Below are positions 24,978 to 33,347 of a stretch of DNA of 64,000 nucleotides, in pieces. Each line of letters starts with the position of its first letter. Position 1 is the first letter of the stretch. Where the stretch lies: NCBI GenBank assembly GCA_025153445.1, contig JANZNS010000005.1, forward strand, positions 1-64,000, given 5' to 3'. Under the pieces are notes generated by a model that was not told where the DNA came from, ran no database searches, and was given only the letters and a program-made list of their open reading frames with translations. Both the position numbers and the translations under genes were made by a program. Source of the DNA: Marinobacter sp. BGYM27. Lineage in GTDB: Bacteria > Pseudomonadota > Gammaproteobacteria > Pseudomonadales > Oleiphilaceae.

Positions 24978-26923
24978 GCATCACCTCCAGTTGCAGCCTT
25001 GCTATTTGCCTCAGTCTGGTCCGGACCGCCTTCGACAATAATTTTTCGGAACATGCCAGTTGCTGCGTGGTAGGACAGGTGACAATGGAAGGCCCACTGA
25101 CCAGGTGCGTCGACTTCTGTTTCCATATAGACGGTGGTGCCCGGCTGAACACTGATCACGTGCTTGACCGGATTCCATTTTCCAGCGCCAACATCAAGTA
25201 TTGACCACATGCCGTGCAGGTGCATTGGGTGCGTCATCATCGTCTCGTTGACAAATTTGAAGCGCACACGCTCGCCATATTTCAGCCGAACCGGCTCTGC
25301 ATCCTCGTATTTGATCCCGTTGATGCTCCAGGCGTAGCGTTCCATATTGCCCGTCAACCGCATTTCGATTTCACGAGTGGGTTCACGATCTTCATAAAGC
25401 GGCTTTTGAGCGCGCAAGTCGGCATACGACAGGAACTTGCCGCCGTTTGCAGCGCGGGGCTCAAGACCACTGCCCGGTGCGTAGAATGGATCAGTCGCTG
25501 ATTCATCGGCTCCCTTCATAGCAGAGTGATCCATCCCTTTCATGCCCGACATACCTGAATGGTCCATGCCCTCCATATTTGCCATATTTGAGTGATCCAT
25601 TCCCTCCGTGCCGCTCATGTTCGAGTGATCCATCCCTTTCATGCCCGAATGGTCCATTCTCTCCATGTTCGCCATATTTGAATGATCCATTCCCTCCATA
25701 TCACCCATAGAAGAATGATCCATATCGCTCATCTCGGTCGCGGCTGGGTGTTCCATGTCGCCCATGCTTGAGTGATCCATCTCGTTCTGGCTGCCCATTG
25801 AGCTGTGATCCATCCCCTTCATGCCGGCCATTGAAGAATGATCCATACCGCTCATGCTGCCGTGATCCATTCCCGCCATGCCCGACATGTCGGCCATAGT
25901 CAGTTTCGGCGCCGGGCGCATTTCAGGCACCTTACCCTCCTGTCCGGCTGTTGTAGCGAGCGTGCCACGGGCAAACCCGCTGCGTCCCATGGATTCTGCG
26001 AAAATGGTGTAAGCTTTATCTTTTTTTGGCTGGACGATTACGTCGTAGGTTTCAGCCACACCAATACGAAACTCATCAACGTTTACCGGTTGCACGTTGT
26101 TGCCGTCAGCTGAGACCACTGTCATGCCCAAACCGGGAATTCGGATGTCAAAGTAGGTCATCGCAGATGAGTTGATAAACCGCAGTCGAATGCGCTCGCC
26201 CGGTTTGAAAAGTCCCGTCCAGTTTTGCGCAGGCCCTTTGCCGTTGATAAGCCCGGTAAACCCCTGCACATCTTCGATATCAGCTTTCATCATCCGCATA
26301 TCGCCCCACATCAGACGATCCTGAAGCGTTGCCCAAATACCGTTTTCGCCAGAATCACGGAAGAAATCACCGACGGTTTCCTGTTGCCGGTTGTAATAGT
26401 CCGGCAGCATTTTCAGGTTACGCATGATCCGTTCGGCGCTATGCGGGTGTTTGTCTGTAAGCTGAACGACATATTCGCGATCGTAGCGAAAAGGCTCGCG
26501 GTCTTTCGGCTCAATCACGATGGCGCCATACGCCCCGTTCGGCTCCTGAAAGCCTGAATGGCTGTGAAACCAGTAGGTGCCGCTCTGTTTGATTGGAAAC
26601 TGGTAGGTGAAGGTCTCACCCGGGGCGATGCCTGCATAGCTGATCCCGGGAACACCGTCCTGCTTGAAAGGCAGTATCAGACCGTGCCAGTGAATAGATG
26701 TGGAAACGTTCAGGTTGTTGGTCACGTTAATTGTGACATCTTCTCCCTCCTTGAACCTCAGTGTCGGGCCAGGAGAAGCGCCGTTGTAGCCGATACCCTG
26801 TTTTACAAAGTCGCCTGTATTGATGGTGACGGGATCGACAGTCAGGTTGTAAGTCTCTGCAAGCACGAGTGATGGCAAGCTCAGGGTGACAATGCTCGCC
26901 ATCAACATGTGTTTAAGTGTCAT
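24974..26923 (-). CDS. copA: Periplasmic multicopper oxidase CopA with Met-rich block
   Basis: 649 residues. CopA/PcoA oxidises Cu(I) in the periplasm. Copper ligand motifs are all present: HWHGLILPFKQDG, WFHSHSG, HPMHLHGMW and HCHLSYHAATGMF. Between domains 2 and 3 (about 341-469) lies a Met/His block with 11 copies of MDHS or MDHG, a copper-binding reservoir. Oddly the signal peptide is a plain Sec type (MTLKHMLMASIVTLSLPSLV) without the twin arginines usual in PcoA/CopA, and no earlier in-frame start exists. The ATG has AGGA upstream and faces a divergent two-component pair across a control region with paired direct repeats. Confidence 0.92.
   Translation of the reverse strand: MTLKHMLMASIVTLSLPSLVLAETYNLTVDPVTINTGDFVKQGIGYNGASPGPTLRFKEGEDVTINVTNNLNVSTSIHWHGLILPFKQDGVPGISYAGIAPGETFTYQFPIKQSGTYWFHSHSGFQEPNGAYGAIVIEPKDREPFRYDREYVVQLTDKHPHSAERIMRNLKMLPDYYNRQQETVGDFFRDSGENGIWATLQDRLMWGDMRMMKADIEDVQGFTGLINGKGPAQNWTGLFKPGERIRLRFINSSAMTYFDIRIPGLGMTVVSADGNNVQPVNVDEFRIGVAETYDVIVQPKKDKAYTIFAESMGRSGFARGTLATTAGQEGKVPEMRPAPKLTMADMSGMAGMDHGSMSGMDHSSMAGMKGMDHSSMGSQNEMDHSSMGDMEHPAATEMSDMDHSSMGDMEGMDHSNMANMERMDHSGMKGMDHSNMSGTEGMDHSNMANMEGMDHSGMSGMKGMDHSAMKGADESATDPFYAPGSGLEPRAANGGKFLSYADLRAQKPLYEDREPTREIEMRLTGNMERYAWSINGIKYEDAEPVRLKYGERVRFKFVNETMMTHPMHLHGMWSILDVGAGKWNPVKHVISVQPGTTVYMETEVDAPGQWAFHCHLSYHAATGMFRKIIVEGGPDQTEANSKAATGGDA
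25518..25900 (-). repeat. Tandem Met/His-rich coding repeat inside copA
   Basis: Low-complexity repeat encoding units such as GMDHSNM and GMDHSSM, 11 in total, with interspersed GMKG and NME spacers. Near-identical codon strings recur (for example TGGATCACTC-like units), so the block can expand or contract by recombination or slippage. Confidence 0.8.
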
Positions 26924-27017
26924 CTTTTATTCCTGCTGATTGGATATGCCGGCGCGTTGCAAGCGATAGCGATATCCGACATAACGATAAAATGGAGCGC
27001 TTAATGTGCAGAGCTAA

Positions 27018-27068
27018 ACTGAATTGATCCTGAATTCCTGAACATTCCAGTATTCAGCCGTAATTCAG
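27018..27068. promoter_or_regulatory. Paired direct repeats in the copA/regulator control region
   Basis: CTGAAT occurs twice, at 27019-27024 and 27030-27035, spaced 11 bp start to start. Its reverse complement ATTCAG occurs twice, at 27052-27057 and 27063-27068, again 11 bp apart. Tandem half sites with an 11-bp period are what OmpR/PhoB-family regulators bind. Two oppositely oriented pairs between copA (minus) and its neighbouring regulator gene (plus) suggest control of both promoters. Confidence 0.6.
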
Positions 27069-27116
27069 AATGGTGTACTACAGTGGTGGCAACTGACTCG
27101 GAGCAGGCGAAAAACA

Positions 27117-27776
27117 ATGAGATTGCTGTTGGTTGAAGATGACGAAATGTTGGTGGAAAACCTCAGGAAAACCCTTAGCCAATCAGGATTTGTCGTTGAT
27201 CAGGCTTCTACTGTAGGGGTCGCCAAATCGCTCGGCGTGCAGGAAGACTATCGTGTAGCGATCCTCGATATGGGATTACCGGATGGTGATGGCTTGCAGG
27301 CGCTTCGTTTCTGGCGTGAAAAAAGACAAACCATGCCTGTATTGATACTCACTGCACGCAGCGACTGGCAAGACAAGGTTAATGGGCTGAAAGCCGGTGC
27401 AGATGATTATCTGGCCAAACCTTTTCATTCCGAAGAACTGATTGCACGCATTCACGCGCTTATCCGTCGGACGGAAGGACGCAGCGACGGCAGTATACAA
27501 GTCGGCGGTTTCGAACTTGATGAAGACCGACAGCAAGTCGCCACGCCAGATGGGCAATGGCATACCCTTACTGGCACGGAATTTCGCATGTTGCGTTGCC
27601 TTATGGGGCGCCCGGGGCGCTTGTTGTCAAAAGAAGAGTTGGTCGAGCAGCTTTACACGATTGATGACGAGCCTGCCCATAATACGATTGAAGCATATGT
27701 CAGGCGCCTACGGCGGATTGTCGGGAAAGATGCCATTTCCACCCAAAGAGGCCAGGGTTATACCTTCCATGCCTAA
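27117..27776 (+). CDS. OmpR-family response regulator of the copper genes
   Basis: 219 residues. Receiver domain (about 1-115) with acidic pair in LLVEDDEML, phosphoacceptor Asp51 (AILDMGLPDGDG), Thr in LILTARSD and Lys in YLAKPFH. C-terminal winged helix (about 125-219) with LTGTEFRMLRCLM, NTIEAYVRRLRR and the closing RGQGYTF. Belongs to the PhoP/QseB/PmrA-like branch rather than clearly CopR/CusR. Divergent from copA, with paired 11-bp-spaced repeats between, so control of copAB and of itself is likely by inference. Stop overlaps the kinase start by eight bases. Confidence 0.88.
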   Translation: MRLLLVEDDEMLVENLRKTLSQSGFVVDQASTVGVAKSLGVQEDYRVAILDMGLPDGDGLQALRFWREKRQTMPVLILTARSDWQDKVNGLKAGADDYLAKPFHSEELIARIHALIRRTEGRSDGSIQVGGFELDEDRQQVATPDGQWHTLTGTEFRMLRCLMGRPGRLLSKEELVEQLYTIDDEPAHNTIEAYVRRLRRIVGKDAISTQRGQGYTFHA

Positions 27777-29112
27777 TGCCAAACGCAGCCTTTCCATACG
27801 CGCAACACTGCTGCTATGGCTACTGCCTCTTCTGGTTGTTTTCATGCTTGTCGCATGGTTTATCCACGGCGCCCTACTCGAGCGTATGACCCGGGATTTC
27901 GTACAGGACCGCCTTCATCAGGAAGCGGTATTTCTCGAAAATCAAATTCGCCGGTACTACCCTCAAGTTGATCCTTCCCTTTCCGCAAACCCCTATTTCG
28001 AGGATGTTCTGCACCACGCCTATGCTATTCGCATTGGTAGTCGCACCTGGGTTTCTCCTGAGAGTCTCAAGGGCATTATTAGTCCGCGGTTGAACCAACA
28101 CGCCAGCGGCTTCATACAGCTTAAAAGCCCGGATGAATCGAATCAGGATTACGTCGCTTACCGCAAAGCGATCATTGTTGATGGCAACGAAGTCGTACTG
28201 TTAGTTGCCGAGGATATGAACGTACTGAACGAGAGTCAGGCAGACCTGCATGTCTGGACCGCTGTCGTCGCGGTTGGTTTGCTCCTTGTTTTGTTTGGAC
28301 TGGTTTTGCTGGCCGTTTACCTAGCACTCAAGCCGGTTACTCAGCTCAAAAGTTCCTTGCAGCAATTACAGCGTGGCGAGCAGGAGCGGCTGGTCATCAA
28401 CGCGCCTAAGGAATTTGTGCCGCTTATAATACAAATCAACCACTTACTTAACATACTTGATCAGCGGCTCAAGCGTTCAAGAGACGCGCTGGCTAACCTC
28501 TCTCATAGCTTCAAAACGCCAATATCTGTTATTCAACAGGTGTTGGAGGATACCGACCGCCCAATGAACGATGAGCTTCGCATTCGACTGGGCCGACGAC
28601 TGTCCGAGCTTGATCGGCAGCTCGAATCGGAAATGCGTCGAAGCCAGTTCGCTGGTCCGGATGCGGGAAAACACGCCAGACCTATAAAACAAGTAAGGGA
28701 TCTCGTGTGGATGCTTGGGCGCCTCTATCGCAACGTCAATTTCGAGCTCGATACTCGTCTTGAAGCTGAATTCAGTTGGCCGATAGAGGAGCATGATTTT
28801 AACGAAATAGTGGGAAACCTGTTGGATAATGCGGGTAAGTGGGCAAAGCAAAATGTCGTAGTCGTGGTTGAAAACAGCTCAATGAACCTGACGATCGCCG
28901 TTCGGGATGATGGCCCAGGGGTGCCGGAAAGCGAGCTAGATACCATGGGGGCTCGAGGGCTGCGGCTGGATGAACAGATGCCGGGGCATGGACTGGGTCT
29001 GGCAATCGTGCAGGATCTTACCTCTCGTTACCAAGGGGCGTTACTGTTTGCCAATGGGCCAGGCGGTGGTCTGTCCGTAGAAGTTCATCTGCCACACCCA
29101 CAATCACGCTGA
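27769..29112 (+). CDS. Sensor histidine kinase, PhoQ/QseC-like
   Basis: 447 residues from the ATG at 27769, which overlaps the regulator stop. Membrane helix (about 12-35), periplasmic sensor (about 36-160, with QNDVLHHAYAIRI-like stretch VLHHAYAIRIGSRTW), second helix (about 165-190), HAMP-like linker, then dimerisation motif LSHSFKTPISVIQQ with His246 and ATPase motifs GNLLDNAGKWAK, DDGPGV and GHGLGLAIV. The HSFKTP form (His followed by a Lys-Thr-Pro) is typical of PhoQ-like kinases. Presumed partner of the upstream regulator. The ligand is not known; copper is suggested by location only. Confidence 0.88.
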   Translation: MPNAKRSLSIRATLLLWLLPLLVVFMLVAWFIHGALLERMTRDFVQDRLHQEAVFLENQIRRYYPQVDPSLSANPYFEDVLHHAYAIRIGSRTWVSPESLKGIISPRLNQHASGFIQLKSPDESNQDYVAYRKAIIVDGNEVVLLVAEDMNVLNESQADLHVWTAVVAVGLLLVLFGLVLLAVYLALKPVTQLKSSLQQLQRGEQERLVINAPKEFVPLIIQINHLLNILDQRLKRSRDALANLSHSFKTPISVIQQVLEDTDRPMNDELRIRLGRRLSELDRQLESEMRRSQFAGPDAGKHARPIKQVRDLVWMLGRLYRNVNFELDTRLEAEFSWPIEEHDFNEIVGNLLDNAGKWAKQNVVVVVENSSMNLTIAVRDDGPGVPESELDTMGARGLRLDEQMPGHGLGLAIVQDLTSRYQGALLFANGPGGGLSVEVHLPHPQSR

Positions 29113-29148
29113 GAACAAAGTGATAACTGGCCCTGATCTCATCTCCGT

Positions 29149-29772
29149 TTACTTGGCAACTAACTCTCCCCGCTCAACAAATGCCTCTGAGAGCACTCGA
29201 ATCGCGGAGTGTATAAATAATCCCGCTACACAGAGACCGACCAGAACATCGGGCCATACACTGCCCGTTATTGCTACTAGCCCTGCAGCAGCAATAACAC
29301 TGACGTTAGCAATGAGGTCGTTGCGAGAGCAAAGCCATGTGGAGCTCATATTGAGGTCATCACTTCTGCGACGATAGAGCATGGCAAAGCAGATCGCATT
29401 GGCGATCAAAGCAGCAACCCCAATCGTACTCATTATTCCCAGATCGGGAAGATCGCCTTCGATTAGTTTTCTGGCTGCTTCTACAATCACCAGCATGCCC
29501 AATAGAAGCATAATGACGCCTTTAAAAATAGCGGCGTTGTTACGCAGGCGAGTACTGCGGTGCAAAACATAGAGCGTCAAAGCATAGACTGTCGCATCAC
29601 CGAACATGTCCAGAGAATCAGCCAGCAAGGCGGTCGATCCGGCCAGCCAGCCTGCTGAAAACTCAACGAAGAACATCACCCCGTTGATCGCAAGTACGCT
29701 GTAGAGCACTCTCGCCTGCTTTTCTCTTAGCGCCAGAATGTCGGATGTTTTGTTTTCGCAGCAATTGGCCAA
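29149..29772 (-). CDS. Cation diffusion facilitator-type transporter (short form)
   Basis: 207 residues from a TTG start with GGAGG upstream. It opens ANCCENK (two adjacent Cys) and then has five or six membrane helices. Transport-site motifs are DSLDMFGD in helix 2 and CSRNDLIANVSVIAA in helix 5, where NDxxxN replaces the HxxxD of zinc exporters. It lacks the C-terminal cytoplasmic domain of typical CDF proteins. Such short CDF proteins are common next to heavy-metal genes. Probably exports a divalent metal from the cytoplasm; which metal cannot be told. Convergent with the kinase gene. Confidence 0.78.
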   Translation of the reverse strand: MANCCENKTSDILALREKQARVLYSVLAINGVMFFVEFSAGWLAGSTALLADSLDMFGDATVYALTLYVLHRSTRLRNNAAIFKGVIMLLLGMLVIVEAARKLIEGDLPDLGIMSTIGVAALIANAICFAMLYRRRSDDLNMSSTWLCSRNDLIANVSVIAAAGLVAITGSVWPDVLVGLCVAGLFIHSAIRVLSEAFVERGELVAK

Positions 29773-29813
29773 AAGACCGCCCTCCCTTTGAGAATGCCGA
29801 AGCCCGAGAGGAG

Positions 29814-29842
29814 CAAAATAAACCCTGAAGTCGTTACAGGGT
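29814..29842 (-). terminator. Probable intrinsic terminator
   Basis: On the minus strand ACCCTG-TAACGACTT-CAGGGT is followed by TTATTTTG. The stem uses 29822-29827 and 29837-29842. It lies 16 bp after the stop of the gene at 29858-30316 and before the CDF gene, so the two appear separately transcribed. Confidence 0.55.
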
Positions 29843-29857
29843 CAAGCGCTGGTGTGA

Positions 29858-30316
29858 TTAGCCTTCATCAATCCTGCCGATCTGGGTTGCCAGCCGTTTA
29901 GCCTCGTGTTGCTCCATCGCGAGCAAGGCGTCCGCCAATTCCTTGGCCTCAACAATTTCGGCTTTACCAGAAAGATTGTCATACAAGGCGATGACCTGAT
30001 CGTGAAATTCAAATATTTCGCGACAGATCTGATCCGGTGTCAGGGTTGAATAATGCCCGTCGCAGCTTTGGTGAAATTTTACGGGCTTGTGATCAACATA
30101 GTCGTATACGCGGGTATTAAGCGTGTTGACATCCGCCTGCTTTTCAAACTCTGTAACGATCTGCCCTATTTCCAGTTCATGGCCGGCGATATATCCAAGC
30201 AGCATCTTCGCCCGTTCATCCTGATGTTTGACTGCACAGCCGTTTAGACAGTCCGAAAGGTGGAGGTGCCACAGGCGAGTCCATTCGATCAGATCAGCAA
30301 AGGTTTTTATTTCCAT
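29858..30316 (-). CDS. Small helical protein, ferritin-like bundle suspected
   Basis: 152 residues from the ATG at 30316. Strongly helical with repeated metal-ligand residues: FADLIEWTRLWHLHLSDCLN, GYIAGHELEIGQIVTEFE, REIFEFHDQVIALYDNL and LLAMEQHEAKRLATQIG. Pairs of Glu/His spaced for a four-helix bundle (HELE, EFHDQ, EQHE) suggest a ferritin- or hemerythrin-like metal site, but no exact family motif was recognised. No signal peptide, so cytoplasmic. It lies in the copper and cation-export neighbourhood. Function not assigned. Confidence 0.65.
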   Translation of the reverse strand: MEIKTFADLIEWTRLWHLHLSDCLNGCAVKHQDERAKMLLGYIAGHELEIGQIVTEFEKQADVNTLNTRVYDYVDHKPVKFHQSCDGHYSTLTPDQICREIFEFHDQVIALYDNLSGKAEIVEAKELADALLAMEQHEAKRLATQIGRIDEG

Positions 30317-30527
30317 AAACACACCGTTCTTTTCGGTAAAAGCAGAAAGGTTTCGGGTAAGGGCTGCTCTTGGTGACTGTCATCCCGTTTCCCGCGTTGA
30401 GTTCTGATTACAAGTTAGCGTATTTAAGGCAGTACTGCTTGTCTTCCAACTTAAGGATAGGCAATCAGTTGCAGGTGTTGTGTGAGCTGAAAATACCCGA
30501 TTGGCAGGGTTTCGGGATAACGGGGAT

Positions 30528-30559
30528 GCCGGGCTTTCATCTGAGTGTGAAGGCCCGGC
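30528..30559 (-). terminator. Strong hairpin after the DUF465 gene
   Basis: 12-bp stem GCCGGGCTTTCA (plus strand, 30528-30539) and TGAAGGCCCGGC (30548-30559) with one G-U pair and an eight-base loop. It starts 10 bp after the DUF465 stop. The U-run is missing, so it may be a weak terminator or a 3'-end stabiliser. Confidence 0.45.
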
Positions 30560-30568
30560 GGGTGACTA

Positions 30569-30814
30569 TCAGGACTGATGCTGCTGCATCATGGTATATA
30601 GCGAATCCTTGAGATGGGCCCGCTCGCTTTTCATTTCGTTGAAGTGCTTGTCGTCAGTGGGCACGTCCCGGGATTCCAGGCCCCGGATCGATTTATCGAG
30701 TTGGTGGTACTGATCGCTCAGGTTGCGAAAATGATCATCCGATTCCCTCAGGCTATGTATGGTGTCGCAGTACTCGGGGAATTCCAGATGCAGTGCATGA
30801 TTACTGATCGTCAT
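30569..30814 (-). CDS. DUF465 (YdcH-family) small protein
   Basis: 81 residues with AGGAAAAAGG before the ATG. Typical YdcH/DUF465 layout of two amphipathic helices forming a hairpin: EFPEYCDTIHSLRESDDHFR, LSDQYHQLDKSIRGLE and FNEMKSERAHLKDSLYTMM. The FPE....I..L...D.HF....D.YH.LD..I pattern is diagnostic. The family is small, cytoplasmic and uncharacterised; many genomes carry several copies, often near stress or redox genes. Single gene. Confidence 0.85.
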   Translation of the reverse strand: MTISNHALHLEFPEYCDTIHSLRESDDHFRNLSDQYHQLDKSIRGLESRDVPTDDKHFNEMKSERAHLKDSLYTMMQQHQS

Positions 30815-30949
30815 ACCTTTTTCCTCATTTGTTCAGTGATTGAACTTCTGAAGCGGCTCCTTCATCAGAGCCCTGATATTCAACACAGAGCCGGCGCCGG
30901 CTGAGCCTCAGGCGTCTCTTGCCCTGCGTGATTACTTGGTAACCGGATG

Positions 30950-31957
30950 CTATATCCCTCTCTCAACAATTGTGGCCAGTGCGCGCCCGGCAATCTCGAA
31001 TGACTGCCGCCGTGCCTGATGATCGTAGATTTGCCCGGTCACGATCACCTCATCAACTTCCGTACGCTCAACAAAACGCGTCAACCAGTCAGATACCGTA
31101 CTCTCATCGCCAACAGCTGACTCCCGCAACGCATGTTTGACCTGCGCTCGCTCCATTGAACTGCCGATGCTTTCCGGGTCGTCTACCGGTGGCTTCAAGG
31201 GCCCCGGCGTGCCGCGCCTGAGAGCCACGAACTGCTGCTCGATGGACGTTTTCAGGCGTTGACCGGCCTCTACCGAGTCAGCAGCGAATACATTTACCGC
31301 AGCGACGCAGTATGGGGATTGACGGTATCGGGACGGTTCAAACCTGTGCCGGTAGACCGCAAGGGCCTCATCGAGCATGTCGGGCGCAAAGTGCGAAGCG
31401 AAAGCGAAAGGTAAACCCAAAGCGGCTGCAAGCTGCGCGCTGTAAAGGCTTGAGCCAAGCAACCATACCGGCACTTGCAGCCCGAATCCGGGTACCGACT
31501 TAACGCGTTGGCCGGGCGATAGAGGTTCAAAGTAGTGGAGCAGTTCCTGCACATCCTGCGGGAACTGTTGTGGCGCGCCGCCGGCAGGATCACGGCGCAG
31601 CGCCATCATGGTTTCACCGTCGGTTCCTGGCGCCCTGCCCAGTCCCAGATCAACCCTGTCTGGATAGAGGGATGCAAGCGTGCCGAACTGTTCTGCGATA
31701 ACCAGCGGCGCATGGTTAGGCAACATAACGCCACCGGCACCCACGCGGATTTTTTGCGTGCCCTCGGCAACGAAGCCGAGCGCGACCGCCGTTGCCGCGC
31801 TGGCGATGCCTGTCATGTTGTGATGCTCCGCCATCCAGAAGCGACGGTATCCGGCATTTTCAGCGCACTGCGCCAAATCCCGCGCATTCAATAAGGCTTG
31901 GCGCGCGTTACTGCCCTCAGTGATCGGGGCCAGATCCAGAACCGAGTATGCTTCCAA
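30950..31957 (-). CDS. LLM-class flavin-dependent oxidoreductase (luciferase-like)
   Basis: 335 residues from a TTG start with AAGGAG six bases upstream. Luciferase-like monooxygenase barrel: [70 protein letters not shown] and a C-terminal half with [17 protein letters not shown] and FASHFAP. This is the YhbW/MsnO8-like subgroup, which uses FMN and probably an unknown reductase partner. Cytoplasmic. Substrate unknown. Single gene between the copper region and the adhesin operon. Confidence 0.85.
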   Translation of the reverse strand: MEAYSVLDLAPITEGSNARQALLNARDLAQCAENAGYRRFWMAEHHNMTGIASAATAVALGFVAEGTQKIRVGAGGVMLPNHAPLVIAEQFGTLASLYPDRVDLGLGRAPGTDGETMMALRRDPAGGAPQQFPQDVQELLHYFEPLSPGQRVKSVPGFGLQVPVWLLGSSLYSAQLAAALGLPFAFASHFAPDMLDEALAVYRHRFEPSRYRQSPYCVAAVNVFAADSVEAGQRLKTSIEQQFVALRRGTPGPLKPPVDDPESIGSSMERAQVKHALRESAVGDESTVSDWLTRFVERTEVDEVIVTGQIYDHQARRQSFEIAGRALATIVERGI

Positions 31958-32157
31958 AACAACTCCTTATAGACGTAACTTCAGGCTGGTTCTTATCACC
32001 TTACCTGAAGCCATTTAACGGGTAAGTATCGCGAAGCAGCTTCGCCATTCAGTTGAGCGAAGCCGTGATGCTGACTGCTGATTCTGAACATCACGTCGCC
32101 CATTCGTCAAATAGGTTCAACCGGTATACCGTCACCTCCGGGAAACGACCTCCTGGG

Positions 32158-32721
32158 TCAGAGGTAGCCGCCACTGAATCGGGCCGGAGCGAGCCCGAGT
32201 TGAACCCGCCAGAGTTGCAGGTAGTCTTCGGGCAATACGGCAAAACCTTCATCAGTCAGTTGAGTCTGGAAATCATCAGTGAGCATGGCTTCCAGCGGCG
32301 GTACCACAACGCTGCGGATATCACCCGATTCCGGCACATTGACGTAGACATAGTAAATGGCGTTTTCAGGTACGTGATTAAAATCCGCTTCAACTGGTTT
32401 GGCGTGTTCGTCGTCCTGATCTTTTTTAGCGGGCTGTTGCGGCAACTTGTAAGTAAGTGGCAATGCAACCGGCTGATAACCATAGGTTGAGGTAAAGGCT
32501 GCCACCGCCTCCTCAGACCAGGTGCCACGGGATAAGGCAGCATCGGCGCCACCGAGAATCACAACTTGCGGATCGGCTGAGACGGCCAGATTCTGGTTGG
32601 AAAGCAACGCCAGCAAGCGGTTGTCAGTTGGGTCAGCAGCGTGGGCAGGCGGTGTGAGCAGTGCCGTCAGCGCTATCAGCATCGCAGGTCGAACTGCCCG
32701 ATTCAGAGTTGGGTGCTTCAT
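32158..32721 (-). CDS. Exported protein of unknown function, last gene of the adhesin operon
   Basis: 187 residues with a signal peptide cut near PAHA-ADP. The mature protein has no domain I recognise; it contains VVILGGADAALSRGTW, LPLTYKLPQQ and a conserved-looking segment ENAIYYVYVNVPESGDIRSV. Its ATG overlaps the stop of the OmpA-type lipoprotein gene by one base (TAATG), so it belongs to the type I secretion operon. Periplasmic, perhaps an accessory for adhesin export or anchoring; that is inference from position only. Confidence 0.65.
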   Translation of the reverse strand: MKHPTLNRAVRPAMLIALTALLTPPAHAADPTDNRLLALLSNQNLAVSADPQVVILGGADAALSRGTWSEEAVAAFTSTYGYQPVALPLTYKLPQQPAKKDQDDEHAKPVEADFNHVPENAIYYVYVNVPESGDIRSVVVPPLEAMLTDDFQTQLTDEGFAVLPEDYLQLWRVQLGLAPARFSGGYL

Positions 32722-33347
32722 TACGGCGTCTCCTTGCGCTGATCTTCAACGGTGTAAATCGTCCATTGAGGCACGGGGTTCGCTTCGTAATACATGACTC
32801 GAACAATCGTACGCCTCTCCCGCTTTTTGAGCACCTGCTGCATCATGGGGGCATCGTAAACCAGCTTGAGAACTCGGCTCGAATCGATGCCTCGCTGCTC
32901 AAGGGCGGTAATGATGCGTTCACCCCGGCGTTGGCCGAGTGCATGATTGTATTCATCGGTGCCCTCGCTGCTGGTATCGCCCACCAGGGCAATGCGGGCA
33001 TCAGGGTATTCATTCAGTGTGGCCACCAGGTCTTCGATGATGGGCGCCTGATCATCCCGCAGGATGTAACTGTCGAAATCAAAGCTGAACACGAAATCAG
33101 TGTGCCTCGATTCAACCGCCCATTCTGAGCATCCTCGAATATCCACCAGGCTATCAAGGGGAGTATTGCCGCAGATGTCCCGAACATTGACGACGCCGTC
33201 GCCATCCTGATCCCGGATATCCAGCGTCTGCTCTCGTGAGTAGCTCTCTTCAATATGCGCTGACTGACAGCCGGCAAGGCCCACCAGAAGCCCTGACGCA
33301 ATGCCCAGTCTGACGCGACGATAATTCAAAGCTGCCTTAAACATCAT
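32721..33347 (-). CDS. OmpA-family lipoprotein
   Basis: 208 residues from the ATG at 33347, with GGAGG upstream and a four-base ATGA overlap with the tolC-type stop. Lipobox VGLAGC near residue 20. A calcium-type DRDGDGV-like loop (DIRDQDGDGVVNVRD) lies around residue 40, then an OmpA C-terminal peptidoglycan-binding domain: FDSYILRDDQAPII, ARIALVGDTSSEGTDEYNHA, LGQRRGERIITAL. The Asp in VGDTSSEGTDEYN corresponds to the usual G.TD..G...YN motif. Probably tethers the secretion apparatus or outer membrane to peptidoglycan. Confidence 0.85.
   Translation of the reverse strand: MMFKAALNYRRVRLGIASGLLVGLAGCQSAHIEESYSREQTLDIRDQDGDGVVNVRDICGNTPLDSLVDIRGCSEWAVESRHTDFVFSFDFDSYILRDDQAPIIEDLVATLNEYPDARIALVGDTSSEGTDEYNHALGQRRGERIITALEQRGIDSSRVLKLVYDAPMMQQVLKKRERRTIVRVMYYEANPVPQWTIYTVEDQRKETP

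Noticed and set aside
24900-25520. Repeat array in copA considered as CRISPR-like
   Set aside because: The repeat is coding, in frame and lies inside the oxidase; no spacers of constant length.
31979-32010. Hairpin CTTCAGG ... CCTGAAG after the adhesin operon
   Set aside because: Seven-base stem with an 18-base loop and no U-run; too weak to call a terminator.
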